From contig NZ_LN881724.1 of the NCBI RefSeq assembly GCF_001457415.1, positions 558,001-622,000 of the forward strand: a stretch of 64,000 bases of DNA. Reading direction: 5' to 3'. The stretch is from Gorillibacterium timonense. GTDB taxonomy: Bacteria > Bacillota > Bacilli > Paenibacillales > NBRC-103111. The number at the start of each line of letters is the position of its first letter. The first letter of the stretch is position 1. Below, piece after piece: positions 1 to 8,128 of the stretch. The notes beneath the pieces were generated by a model. That model saw only the letters and a list, made by a program, of their open reading frames with translations, was not told the DNA's origin and made no database searches. The translations under genes and the position numbers were made by a program.

Positions 1-1
1 G

Positions 2-1351
2 CTGAACGCGGCGAGCAATTCCCGGTTCTTCTATGCCGACGCCCTGGATTCCACTCATCAGGATGGCCTTTCCTGGACGGGAGATCAGGGCCGAGTCGTG
101 CCTTATGAAGGGCTGCGCCATTACAAGAGAGTTGGATATAGCACTCCGTATCAGATCGACTATAATACGTATCCATTCGCGACCGGAGACGCGGTGGGCT
201 GGAATTTTGGCACCAATTTTGGCGTCTACTCGGGGGCCTTGTCCGGCGTGTTCGGCGGCATGATCTCGACGACGAACGTAAATAAGATTCTGCAGCTGGA
301 TCTGAACAAGGCGGACTTCTTCCCGGTGGACGGGTATCAAACTTACCTGTACTACAACCCTTATGAGACCAGCCAATCCGTCCAAATTGATGTGGGCGCA
401 GCTTCGAAGGATCTGTACGATGCGGTGAGCGATACCAATCTGAAGACGAATGTCAGCGGAGTCCAATCCTTCACGATTGCCCCCGATTCGGCTGTCGTGC
501 TGGTGCTGGCACCTGCAAACGGAACGAAAACTTACAGCGGCCAAACCATCTTGATCAACTCCAAGTTCGTCGGCCACCGCCCGGTGACGAATTTGGCATC
601 CGGCAAGACGGCGACCGCCAGCTCGACGGTAAACGGCAACGTGGCAGCGGGAGTCACCGACGGCACGACGGCTACCCGCTGGGAATCGGCGACCAGTGAT
701 CCGCAGTGGATTCAAGTCGATCTGGGCAGCTCCAAAACCGTCGGCAAGGTCGTCCTGAACTGGGAAGCGGCGTATGCCAAAACCTATCAAATCCAAACCT
801 CTCTTGACGGAACCAACTGGACGAACGTGTACAGTACAACGGCCGGTACCGGCGGGGTCGAACCGATCTCCTTTTCACCCGTGAACGCTCGGTATGTGAG
901 AATGTACGGGACGGCGCGGGGAACCAGCTGGGCTTATTCCCTCTATGAATTCGGGGTGTATGCGCCGGATGATCTCGCGCGGAATCGCCCCGTATCCGCC
1001 AGCTCGACGGTGAACGGGAACCTTCCGACATTTGTAGTCGATGGCACGACGGCAACCCGCTGGGAGTCGACGGCCAGCGACCCGCAGTGGCTTCAAATCG
1101 ATCTGGGCAGCTCGAAGACCGTCGGTAGAACGATTCTCCGCTGGGAAGCGGCTTACGGCAAAACCTATCAAATTCAGTTATCGACGGACGGAACAACCTG
1201 GACCAACGCTTACAGCACCGTCTCGGCAACGGGAGGGGTGGAGAATATCACGTTCACACCCACAACCGCCCGGTATGTGAGGCTCTCCTGCACGCAGAGG
1301 GGAACCACGTACGCGTATTCCTTGTATGACCTGGAGCTGTACGCAAACTGA
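2..1351 (+). CDS. Secreted-type protein with two C-terminal discoidin (F5/8 type C) domains, 5' truncated
   Basis: The reading frame is open to the left edge, so the N-terminus lies outside the window. About 449 residues are visible. Residues ~196-325 and ~327-449 are two tandem discoidin-type modules that are near-duplicates of each other: each has an N-x-A/P-S start, a DGTTATRWES block, QWIQVDLGSSKTVG or QWLQIDLGSSKTVG, and a YVR strand near the end. Such modules usually bind carbohydrate on extracellular enzymes. The first ~190 residues are not a fold I recognise; they could be the end of a catalytic or beta-sandwich region. The following gene has its own promoter, so this is the last gene of its transcript. 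Function beyond carbohydrate or surface binding is unknown. Confidence 0.85.
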   Translation: MNAASNSRFFYADALDSTHQDGLSWTGDQGRVVPYEGLRHYKRVGYSTPYQIDYNTYPFATGDAVGWNFGTNFGVYSGALSGVFGGMISTTNVNKILQLDLNKADFFPVDGYQTYLYYNPYETSQSVQIDVGAASKDLYDAVSDTNLKTNVSGVQSFTIAPDSAVVLVLAPANGTKTYSGQTILINSKFVGHRPVTNLASGKTATASSTVNGNVAAGVTDGTTATRWESATSDPQWIQVDLGSSKTVGKVVLNWEAAYAKTYQIQTSLDGTNWTNVYSTTAGTGGVEPISFSPVNARYVRMYGTARGTSWAYSLYEFGVYAPDDLARNRPVSASSTVNGNLPTFVVDGTTATRWESTASDPQWLQIDLGSSKTVGRTILRWEAAYGKTYQIQLSTDGTTWTNAYSTVSATGGVENITFTPTTARYVRLSCTQRGTTYAYSLYDLELYAN

Positions 1352-1470
1352 TGGAACTGCCTGTAAATCCGGGGGTCAAACCACCTTAATCATGTGGATT
1401 AGAATCGGCGCTACCTGGCATGAGAACAGGGCGTTGAACCCACTTTTGTGAGTGGACAGCATACCGGGTG

Positions 1471-1499
1471 TTGAGTTTCAGGGCATCGTATGCTATAGT
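1471..1499 (+). promoter_or_regulatory. Sigma-A promoter of the ABC-F gene
   Basis: A TTGAGT -35 box (1471-1476) and a TATAGT -10 box (1494-1499) are separated by exactly 17 bases, with an extended TG two bases before the -10. Transcription would start near 1506, about 235 bases before the ABC-F start codon, leaving a long untranslated leader. Confidence 0.75.
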
Positions 1500-1530
1500 T
1501 CTTTCAACGAAATCGATTGGAGTTGAAAAG

Positions 1531-1551
1531 ATGGATAACCTTTCTTGCTAA
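1531..1551 (+). CDS. Leader peptide MDNLSC of the ABC-F attenuator
   Basis: A six-codon reading frame (ATG GAT AAC CTT TCT TGC TAA) begins ~25 bases after the predicted transcription start. A weak purine stretch (GGAG at 1519-1522) lies 8 bases upstream. Its coding bases are the 5' arm of a long hairpin with 1598-1618. That is the arrangement expected of a ribosome-stalling leader that senses ribosome-targeting antibiotics, as known in principle for several ABC-F and Erm genes. The peptide is too short for any homology argument; the case rests on position and base pairing. Confidence 0.6.
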   Translation: MDNLSC

Positions 1552-1720
1552 TGAATCTGGATAAGACAACGGAGCGAACGTTACCGTTTGTTTTATTATT
1601 CATGCAAGAAAGTTATCCTTTCTTTTCGCTCGGACCGCATAACCTTGTCATCCCCCTCGGAGGGTTGGCTTCGCTATAGGTTTGAGCTGCGAGAAGATAC
1701 TTTCTTGCAGCTCATTTTTT
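1533..1720 (+). promoter_or_regulatory. Three-segment transcription attenuator
   Basis: Segment 1 (1533-1555, inside the leader ORF) is complementary to segment 2 (1598-1618). The core of segment 2 (gcaagaaagt, 1604-1613) is also perfectly complementary to segment 3 (actttcttgc, 1699-1708), and segment 3 is the 3' arm of the intrinsic terminator just before the gene. Pairing 1:2 leaves segment 3 free to form the terminator. A ribosome held on the leader ORF would free segment 2 to pair with 3 and break the terminator. Base complementarity is seen directly; the switching is inferred. Confidence 0.75.
1684..1720 (+). terminator. Intrinsic terminator upstream of the ABC-F gene
   Basis: Arms 1684-1696 and 1701-1713 form a nearly perfect ~12-bp stem with a short loop, followed by ATTTTTT. 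It ends only 8 bases before the Shine-Dalgarno sequence of the ABC-F gene, so it must act within that gene's own transcript. Confidence 0.85.
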
Positions 1721-1741
1721 ATTTTCCGGGAGGCGATGACG

Positions 1742-3220
1742 ATGTCATTGATCAACGTAACCAACCTGACCTTCAGCTATGACGGCAGTTACGATACCAT
1801 ATTTGAAAATGTCAGCTTTCAAATCGATACCGATTGGAAGCTGGGGTTCACTGGGAGAAACGGCAGAGGAAAAACAACCTTTCTCCAGTTGCTGCTCGGC
1901 AGCTATGAATACAGCGGCAAAATTTCGGCGAGTGTCGGCTTTGATTATTTTCCTTTCCCGGTCGAGAACAAGGAACGGGATACCCTTTCGGTGGTTGGCG
2001 ATATTTATCCGGATTATCAGCATTGGGAATTGGTGCGTGAGCTTTCGTACCTGGAGGTGTCAGAGGAGGTTCTAGATCGGCCCTTTGCCACGTTGTCGAA
2101 CGGGGAGCAGACGAAGGTGCTGCTGGCTGCCCTGTTCTTGAAGGAAAACCGCTTTCTCCTGATCGACGAGCCGACCAACCACCTGGATATGAAGGCCCGC
2201 AAGCTGGTCAGCGATTATCTCCGCTCTAAGAGCGGGTTTATCCTCGTGTCTCACGACCGGTTCTTCCTCGACAACTGCGTCGATCACATTCTCTCCATCA
2301 ACAAGACGGATATCGAGATCCAGAAGGGGAATTTCTCGGAATGGTGGGACAACAAGACGAGACAGGACCGCTTCGAGCTTGCGGAGAATGAGAAGCTGAA
2401 GAAGGACATCAAACGCCTGTCTGAATCCGCCAAGCGAACGAGCGGGTGGTCACATGAGGTGGAGAAGACGAAGAACGGAACGACGGATTCCGGTAACAAG
2501 ATCGATAAGGGCTATGTGGGCCATAAAGCCGCCAAAATGATGAAGAGATCAAAGTCGCTTGAGAATAGGCAGCAATCGGCGATCGAGGACAAATCCAAGC
2601 TGCTGAAAAATATCGAAAGCTCCGACAGCCTGAAGCTCTCTCCTCTTGTCTATCACAAAAGCCGACTCGTCGAGCTGGAAAACGTCTCGATCTCCTACGG
2701 AGAGAAAGAGGTTTGCCAGGATGTGGGCTTTACGATTGAGCAGGGGGATCGGGTTGCGCTTCTCGGCCGGAACGGCTCCGGGAAATCCAGCATCCTCAAG
2801 CTGATCTGCGGTGAAGCGATTCCCTATACGGGTACCTTCCGCTTAGGGAGCCAAATGAAGATCTCTTATGTTTCCCAGGATACCTCGCACCTTCAAGGAA
2901 ATCTGACGGATTATGCAGCCCGGAGCGGGATCGATGAAAGCTTGTTTAAAGCGATTTTGCGCAAGCTCGATTTTTCCAGACTGCAATTTGAAAAGGACAT
3001 GTCCACGTTTAGCGGCGGCCAAAAGAAAAAGGTGCTGATCGCAAAAAGCCTCTGCGAGAAGGCCCATCTCTATGTCTGGGATGAACCGCTCAACTTTATC
3101 GATGTCCTCTCCCGCATGCAGATCGAAGAGCTCTTGTTGGAGTACGCGCCGACGATTCTTTTTGTGGAGCACGATAGTGAGTTCTGCCATCATATTGCGA
3201 CGAAGGTGATTGAACTCTAG
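1742..3220 (+). CDS. Lsa-type ABC-F ATPase, probable antibiotic target-protection protein
   Basis: A 492-residue soluble protein with two ABC ATPase domains and no membrane segments, the size of Lsa/Vga/VmlR proteins (~490-550). Domain 1 has Walker A GRNGRGKTTF (~38-47), signature LSNGEQTKV and Walker B LLIDEPTNHLD. A charged linker of ~80 residues follows, then domain 2 with GRNGSGKSS, FSGGQKKKV and VWDEPLNFID. Both catalytic glutamates are present. The wording of many blocks matches Lsa family proteins, which displace lincosamides, pleuromutilins and streptogramin A from the ribosome. ATG 1742 is preferred over ATG 1736 because GGGAGG lies 8 bases before it. The leader attenuator implies antibiotic-induced expression. 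The drug spectrum cannot be read from sequence. Confidence 0.88.
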   Translation: MSLINVTNLTFSYDGSYDTIFENVSFQIDTDWKLGFTGRNGRGKTTFLQLLLGSYEYSGKISASVGFDYFPFPVENKERDTLSVVGDIYPDYQHWELVRELSYLEVSEEVLDRPFATLSNGEQTKVLLAALFLKENRFLLIDEPTNHLDMKARKLVSDYLRSKSGFILVSHDRFFLDNCVDHILSINKTDIEIQKGNFSEWWDNKTRQDRFELAENEKLKKDIKRLSESAKRTSGWSHEVEKTKNGTTDSGNKIDKGYVGHKAAKMMKRSKSLENRQQSAIEDKSKLLKNIESSDSLKLSPLVYHKSRLVELENVSISYGEKEVCQDVGFTIEQGDRVALLGRNGSGKSSILKLICGEAIPYTGTFRLGSQMKISYVSQDTSHLQGNLTDYAARSGIDESLFKAILRKLDFSRLQFEKDMSTFSGGQKKKVLIAKSLCEKAHLYVWDEPLNFIDVLSRMQIEELLLEYAPTILFVEHDSEFCHHIATKVIEL

Positions 3221-3388
3221 AAGAATCTCCCCGAAGTTGGTTATAGGAAAAGTCTCCCTTGTTTAGCAGGGTCTGCTTCTCTATCCTGAATAGGTAGAAG
3301 GGCTTGCAATCGGCTGTTTTCCTGCCAGGCGCCGAGTCATGTACCGGGATGGGAAGCGGACCCACCAAAGAGGAGACGATGTTGACGA

Positions 3389-4294
3389 ATGGGGAAATTC
3401 GTAATCCGGAATCCGAAGGAAGACGAAGCAGAGAAGATCGAAAAGCTGGGGTTTGTCCTGAAGATGCTGTACCTCTATCACGGCGATCTGGAAAGGGAGA
3501 GCATGTTCTTCGCCGTTAACAGCGAAGACGAGCTTCTGGCCGTAGCGCATCTCATGCCTCATGATACCTTCGATGCGGTCGGACACGATGAGGAGAAGGG
3601 GTTTATCCGTTATCTGACGTATGAAATCAACTTTGCGGACGAGGTGGAAGACGAGGAGATCAAAGACGCTCTGACTGAAGCGCTCATCGCACGAGCCAGA
3701 GAGATAAAAGCTTTGAATCCGGACAAGCGGATCGTGATGGCTCAATATGTGGATACGGACAATCTCTCCGAGTTGAGCTATTATCTGAAGCGCGGGTTTA
3801 CGGTACACGATACGATTGTCGTATTCAAATACGACCTAAGCCGGGACATTCCCCGTTATCCGATGCCGGAAGGGGTGCGCGTTGTCCCGTATTCGCTGGA
3901 TAACGAAGAAGCGGTGGAACAGTATCATCTTGCAGAGCTGGCTTCGTTCGATGGCGTGGCGTGGAGCTTGAACCATTTGCGTTGGATGCAGGGCGGGCCG
4001 GAAGTGGTCAATTTCTGCGCATTCAGCGGCAGTCGACTGATCGGCAACACCTCGACCTGGAAAATCACGGACGAGCGGAGCGCGACGGAGAACGTCTTCG
4101 TCACCCCGGAATGGCGTAAGCAGGGCATTGCACGGAATATCATCTGCGCCGCGCTTGAGCATCTGAAGCAGGAGGGCAAAACCATTGCCACCTTGGGCAC
4201 TCACGGAACCAATCGAAAGGCGATTCGCCTCTACACCCAGATCGGATACGAGTTGTATGGCTTCCGGCTGACGATCGGCTACGAAGTCGAATAG
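3389..4294 (+). CDS. GNAT family N-acetyltransferase, two-domain
   Basis: 301 residues. The C-terminal half (~155-301) is a recognisable GNAT fold with the acetyl-CoA loop WRKQGIARNI followed by a helix and the conserved NRKAIRLYTQIGYE segment. The N-terminal half (~1-140) is a more diverged GNAT-like region, giving a tandem architecture. The substrate is unknown. An AGGAG (3371-3375) lies 13 bases before ATG 3389; a nearer ATG at 3379 is out of frame. The gene stands alone, with ~170 bases to the ABC-F gene and ~310 to the sigma factor. Confidence 0.75.
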   Translation: MGKFVIRNPKEDEAEKIEKLGFVLKMLYLYHGDLERESMFFAVNSEDELLAVAHLMPHDTFDAVGHDEEKGFIRYLTYEINFADEVEDEEIKDALTEALIARAREIKALNPDKRIVMAQYVDTDNLSELSYYLKRGFTVHDTIVVFKYDLSRDIPRYPMPEGVRVVPYSLDNEEAVEQYHLAELASFDGVAWSLNHLRWMQGGPEVVNFCAFSGSRLIGNTSTWKITDERSATENVFVTPEWRKQGIARNIICAALEHLKQEGKTIATLGTHGTNRKAIRLYTQIGYELYGFRLTIGYEVE

Positions 4295-4380
4295 CTCTGT
4301 AAACGTACACAGGCCTCGCCGCCGAACGGGGACTCAACTCCAGGGAAATGGTAAAAAGGAATAAAAAGCAATAAAAAGAG

Positions 4381-4426
4381 AAGAAACCCACAAGCATAGG
4401 GGCCGTCCCCAGCTTGTGGGTTTCTT
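4381..4426. terminator. 15-bp perfect stem-loop between GNAT and sigma factor genes
   Basis: Arms 4381-4395 and 4412-4426 are perfectly complementary, and a second short stem (ggggc/gtcccc) sits in the loop. On the + strand no T-run follows. On the - strand the sequence after the stem is T-rich, so as an intrinsic terminator it would work best leftward, yet no leftward gene precedes it. Its role is uncertain. The rest of 4295-4603 holds no gene I can support. Confidence 0.45.
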
Positions 4427-4603
4427 GCATGAGAGCCGCATGAACTCGAGAGTCGAAACCCTCTCATCCTTGGAACCCCAAGTGATTCCTAATCTTGAAC
4501 TTTTTCATAGCGAGGTCACTACCATTTCCCCTATAATTATCCATATTCGGTTTGCGGCTTACAGAGGGTCATCGCTTCCTCTGGTGCACAATGGAGGTTC
4601 TCT

Positions 4604-5215
4604 ATGCTCGTGATCATCCTATCCCTCATCGGCGATGAGGAGGATCGGCGTTTTATGACCGACTTGTATCGAGACTATTATCCGTTAATGAAAAAGAAAG
4701 CTTATGAAGTGACACAGGATTATCGGATCGTGGACGATCTGATTCAGGACGCGTGCATGAAGCTAATACCGAAAATCCCTCTTCTGCGGTCGTTGGAGGA
4801 TGGCAAACGGATCGCCTATGTGGTCTACACGGTGAAAAACACTTGTGTGGACTTCATCCGCAAACGCATTCGGGACCGACGAATGCTGCCGACCGTTCAA
4901 GAGGAGACGGCAGTCGATCAGCTCGCGGTGGCATGGGCGCTGCCGGAACCGAGCTTCTTGAACAAGGAGAACGGAGAGGAGCTCGGGCATGCTTTGCGCC
5001 TTCTGTCGGATCGGGACCGGCAGCTGCTCATCTGCAAGTACCATTTGGAATGGAAGGACCCGGAGATCGCCCGATATCTCGAAATTCCCGTTCGGCATGT
5101 CCCGTCCTATTTGACTCGGGCCAAACGCCGCGCCTGCGCTCTATTATCGGGGGAGAGGAGAGATCATCGTGAGGAAGCAAGCTCATCCCATGGACCCAGA
5201 GTCTCTCAAGAATGA
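4604..5215 (+). CDS. ECF-like sigma-70 family RNA polymerase sigma factor
   Basis: 203 residues with the two-domain layout of small alternative sigma factors. Region 2 spans ~15-88 (YRDYYPLMKKKAY, DDLIQDACMKL, then the basic CVDFIRKRIRDRR). After a linker, region 4 spans ~128-185 (LSDRDRQLLICKYHLEWKDPE, then IARYLEIPVRHVPSYLTRAKRR), a helix-turn-helix for -35 recognition. GGAGG stands 8 bases before ATG 4604. The gene overlaps the next one by 47 bases, typical of a sigma/anti-sigma pair. Target promoters are unknown, and I could not find a convincing autoregulated -35/-10 pair upstream. Confidence 0.88.
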   Translation: MLVIILSLIGDEEDRRFMTDLYRDYYPLMKKKAYEVTQDYRIVDDLIQDACMKLIPKIPLLRSLEDGKRIAYVVYTVKNTCVDFIRKRIRDRRMLPTVQEETAVDQLAVAWALPEPSFLNKENGEELGHALRLLSDRDRQLLICKYHLEWKDPEIARYLEIPVRHVPSYLTRAKRRACALLSGERRDHREEASSSHGPRVSQE

Positions 5216-5945
5216 ATATGAGGAGATTCTGCTGAAGCTGGCTTTGTCCTCCTATCTGGAGCAGGAGGGCCGTACATTCCTTAAAGAGAACGAGGAGCTG
5301 CGGGTTAATCCACTCTTTCAGCCGACCGCGGAGGAGGAGAGGCGGTTCCGCCTTCGCCTTCAACGTCGGATCCTGGGTAATCATCTGCTGCACGGGATGG
5401 GCATGCTGCGGATTAAGCCCAAAAAGGCTGCACTGGCTCTGTCTCTTCTCCTTGTGCTTCTAACTGTATCCGCCGTTAGCGTGGAAGCCGTCCGGGTGCG
5501 TATGTATGCCTTTTTCGTGCAAATGAAGGAGAACTATACCGAATTCCGGCTGGAGCCGCAGATGACAGAGCCGCAGATTCCCCCTCTTCAATCGCTTACG
5601 GGGACGGATTCCTATGCCCCGTCCGAGGTACCGAGCGGGTATCGTATGGTTCGGTTTACCCAGTATCAGACGATGAGAGAAATCGAATATGCCAACGACA
5701 ATGGAGGCTCCTTGCTGTTTCAGCAGAAGCTCGGGAACAGTGGAATTCACGTCGATTCGGAAGACGCGGATGAAGCCGCCGCTATCCTCGTACAGGGCGA
5801 GAAGGGCATGTTCGTGCGCAAAGGGGAGATGCTCACCATCGTCTGGCAGAGGCAGGATCAGCTCTTTTTGCTCATGGGCGAGGAGACGGGCTTATCAGAG
5901 GAAGAACTCGTTCGGGTAGCAGAGAGCGTCAAGAAAATCGAATAA
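5169..5945 (+). CDS. Membrane protein with DUF4367-like C-terminus, candidate anti-sigma partner
   Basis: 258 residues: a charged N-terminal ~80 residues, one transmembrane helix (~86-108), and an outside domain whose last ~110 residues (VPSGYRMVRF, GMFVRKGEMLTIVWQ, ELVRVAESVKKI) resemble DUF4367. Translation probably starts at GTG 5169, preceded by a long GGGGGAGAGGAG; this overlaps the sigma gene by 47 bases and implies translational coupling. ATG 5190 is an alternative. The topology (cytoplasmic N-terminus, external sensor) and the coupling suggest it controls the upstream sigma factor, but no classical zinc anti-sigma HxxxCxxC motif is visible, so this is inference from context. Confidence 0.7.
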   Translation: MRKQAHPMDPESLKNEYEEILLKLALSSYLEQEGRTFLKENEELRVNPLFQPTAEEERRFRLRLQRRILGNHLLHGMGMLRIKPKKAALALSLLLVLLTVSAVSVEAVRVRMYAFFVQMKENYTEFRLEPQMTEPQIPPLQSLTGTDSYAPSEVPSGYRMVRFTQYQTMREIEYANDNGGSLLFQQKLGNSGIHVDSEDADEAAAILVQGEKGMFVRKGEMLTIVWQRQDQLFLLMGEETGLSEEELVRVAESVKKIE

Positions 5946-6178
5946 TTTTTCCAAAGCCTGTTGTAATTGGAACGAATCGACGTCCTATCCATAAGGAAGC
6001 TCAAAACGAATGGAAGGAGGATTGGGGTTGAGTTAACAGGAGAGGACTCCATGCCTGATTACACTTGTCCGAGTACAAGAAGGATGAGGACGGGTTCACC
6101 AAGGCAGTGGTTCGGACAGATACATAAACGAAGAAATAACGGATATGAAACATAGGGGACAACAAGGAGGGGACTTGA

Positions 6179-6688
6179 ATGTCGTTTACCGGCAAAAGGG
6201 TGTTGTTTACGGCGGTCGTTGTGGCGCTTATCGCCATCCTGGTGGTGGTCTTTTATCCGAGGAATAAAGGAGAAGCCGTGCAGTTCGCCACCAAGGAAAC
6301 CAAATTTGAGGTTCAGGCTCCAGAAGGCTGGAAGGTGGTGGAGCAGCCAAGGAAGCCCGCTACCGCTGATAGGGAAGCTACCCCGGATGAAGGGGTGGAG
6401 CTAAGACTGAATGGCAGCGAACAGAACAAGGTGTATGTATTCAATCAATACGGTACGCTATCACCTCCGGAGGAGAAGCTGGAGCAGGAAGCGTTCACGA
6501 CCACCCAGGGGATCAAGGGGACGCTCTACAAGGACGCAGCGAACCACACATGGTGGTTGATCCTGGACCAATCCATCGCTCCTGGCTTTTATGGAGCGAC
6601 GGTTCGGTTCGAGGATGCGGAGCTGTTCGAGAAGAATCAGGACACGTTCCGCGAGATTCTGGGCAGCATCAAAATTTTCAAGCCGTAA
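6179..6688 (+). CDS. Small membrane-anchored protein of unknown function
   Basis: 169 residues. A single N-terminal hydrophobic helix (~9-25) follows a KR pair and anchors a soluble outside domain of ~140 residues (KFEVQAPEGWKVVE, AFTTTQGIKGTLYKD, TVRFEDAELFEKNQDTFREILGSIK). The domain reads like a PsbP- or DUF4367-type beta fold, but I cannot assign it. AAGGAGG lies 9 bases before ATG 6179. It stands 230 bases after the sigma/DUF4367 pair on the same strand and could be a target or accessory gene of that system; this is only positional. Confidence 0.65.
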   Translation: MSFTGKRVLFTAVVVALIAILVVVFYPRNKGEAVQFATKETKFEVQAPEGWKVVEQPRKPATADREATPDEGVELRLNGSEQNKVYVFNQYGTLSPPEEKLEQEAFTTTQGIKGTLYKDAANHTWWLILDQSIAPGFYGATVRFEDAELFEKNQDTFREILGSIKIFKP

Positions 6689-6857
6689 AAAAGCTCAACC
6701 TCAAAATCAGTGCTTGACGAATCATGCGGCGAACGCTGATGATTGCATGTCAGAAGGAAACCTTCGCTGTAGGGGGTTGCTGGTTTCCTCGAAAGCGTTC
6801 TCCAATGGCGCATGATCCGTTTATTCACGTTTTGAAGGGAAAACCAGTGGTTGAGAT

Positions 6858-7047
6858 TTTTAACGGCGGCCACAGCCGTTATTTCACGGAAATCGGTGGT
6901 TTTTCTGCTCTAACGGCGCCCACGACCGCTATTACCATTTTTCGTTGCTAAAAAGGGCTTCCCAGCCCCAAATAGCGGCGCTCAGTTCCGTTAGATTTTT
7001 AAACGGTCAAAAATGGGGGATTAAAGGCTGTGGCCGCCGTTAGCGCC
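6858..7047. repeat. Cluster of four AACGGCGGCC palindromic repeat units
   Basis: Four related units of ~26-32 bases lie in the 474-base gap 6689-7162. Two are direct: 6858-6887 with aacggcggccacagccgtt, and 6908-6934. Two are inverted: 6969-7000 and 7022-7047 with the reverse complement of the first. The same motif recurs at 20629-20766. Each unit is itself partly palindromic. I see no gene in the gap; 6689-6857 holds nothing I recognise. Confidence 0.7.
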
Positions 7048-7162
7048 TTGAGCCAAGCGTCAAGATCTGATTTCGGTTTTGAGCCCGTATAAAAGCAAAA
7101 ATGATTTTTTTCAAATAGGAACAGGAATCTAGATTAAGAAGGGATGAATCCTAACGAAAAAA

Positions 7163-8029
7163 ATGGTGATGTTTATATTCACCTTGTCAGGAATGCTCTT
7201 ATTGACCGGTTGCCAAGGCAATGAAAAAAGAGCATCCATTGAGAATACGATTCCCCCTGTTCCATCAAGTGTCCCCTCAAATCATCCATCAAGCATTCCG
7301 TTACCCACTACAAATGAAAGCAACACTCCAGAGGTAGTTAGCGGCGGTGATATAAAGGCGGAGCTGTTAACGGAATACCAGTTCGAGTTTTATGGGGTGC
7401 CCACTTTTATTAATGAAATTGTGGGGACTGACAAAGTCAGTGAATGGCTTAAACAGTTCAAAAGTAATCAAAATCCAGAAGGCCGAGACAGTCAGGAGAT
7501 TACGATCGCTAATGTCATTATGGAGTTACAGGTACCTAAAGAAGACTTTATAAAAGCAAGCCAAGGACTTTTATTCTCAGAGGAACAAATGGATGCCTTA
7601 TATTCGGGTGATAAAAAACGGATGAATGCGGCTTTTGTTAATGAAAATGCCCTCTTGGTCAATGGAAATATTTATACAGCAGATTGGCTTTCAGCCCATT
7701 CTGTCGACGATTACAAAACGGAGGGCATAACGGATGATATCTTGTACCCCTATTTAAAGAAAATGAACAAGGAAGTGTTACAAGACGAATACAACAATAT
7801 TCACAAGAAGGTAAGCGAAGCACAATTTTCATTATCAAAAACAGATGTATTGAATGTTAGCGGAGCTACGTATTCACTTGAGTGGCTCACTACCCACATT
7901 GTTCAAGATTACGAAAAGGCTGGGATAACAGCAGCGATGCTCGAACAATATGTAAACCGTGTTCATCTAAACGAGCAAAGCCCGGAGTTCGAACACCTAC
8001 ATGCAATCTTGGGAAAACTAAAAGAATAG
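7163..8029 (+). CDS. Putative lipoprotein of unknown function
   Basis: 288 residues with a signal peptide ending in the lipobox LLTGC (Cys17), then a Ser/Pro-rich spacer, then a mostly helical hydrophilic domain. A segment resembling a repeat occurs twice: NGNIYTADWLSAHSVDDYKTEGIT and, ~85 residues later, SGATYSLEWLTTHIVQDYEKAGIT. I do not recognise the family. The gene is visibly richer in A and T than its neighbours, suggesting recent acquisition. The predicted N-terminus lacks the usual basic residues. Just upstream an A-run (7157-7163) separates it from ATG 7144, which has a nearby AAGAAGGG; losing one A would fuse the two, so a frameshift or sequencing error at the start is possible. Confidence 0.65.
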   Translation: MVMFIFTLSGMLLLTGCQGNEKRASIENTIPPVPSSVPSNHPSSIPLPTTNESNTPEVVSGGDIKAELLTEYQFEFYGVPTFINEIVGTDKVSEWLKQFKSNQNPEGRDSQEITIANVIMELQVPKEDFIKASQGLLFSEEQMDALYSGDKKRMNAAFVNENALLVNGNIYTADWLSAHSVDDYKTEGITDDILYPYLKKMNKEVLQDEYNNIHKKVSEAQFSLSKTDVLNVSGATYSLEWLTTHIVQDYEKAGITAAMLEQYVNRVHLNEQSPEFEHLHAILGKLKE

Positions 8030-8128
8030 CCAATATTTGTTGTTTGAAATACCTAAATCCCGAAGGTTGAGCCCGTAAAAAACACCTTTCGGCTCCTGAT
8101 TGTTCGATCCAGAGCCTTATTCGGCTGC

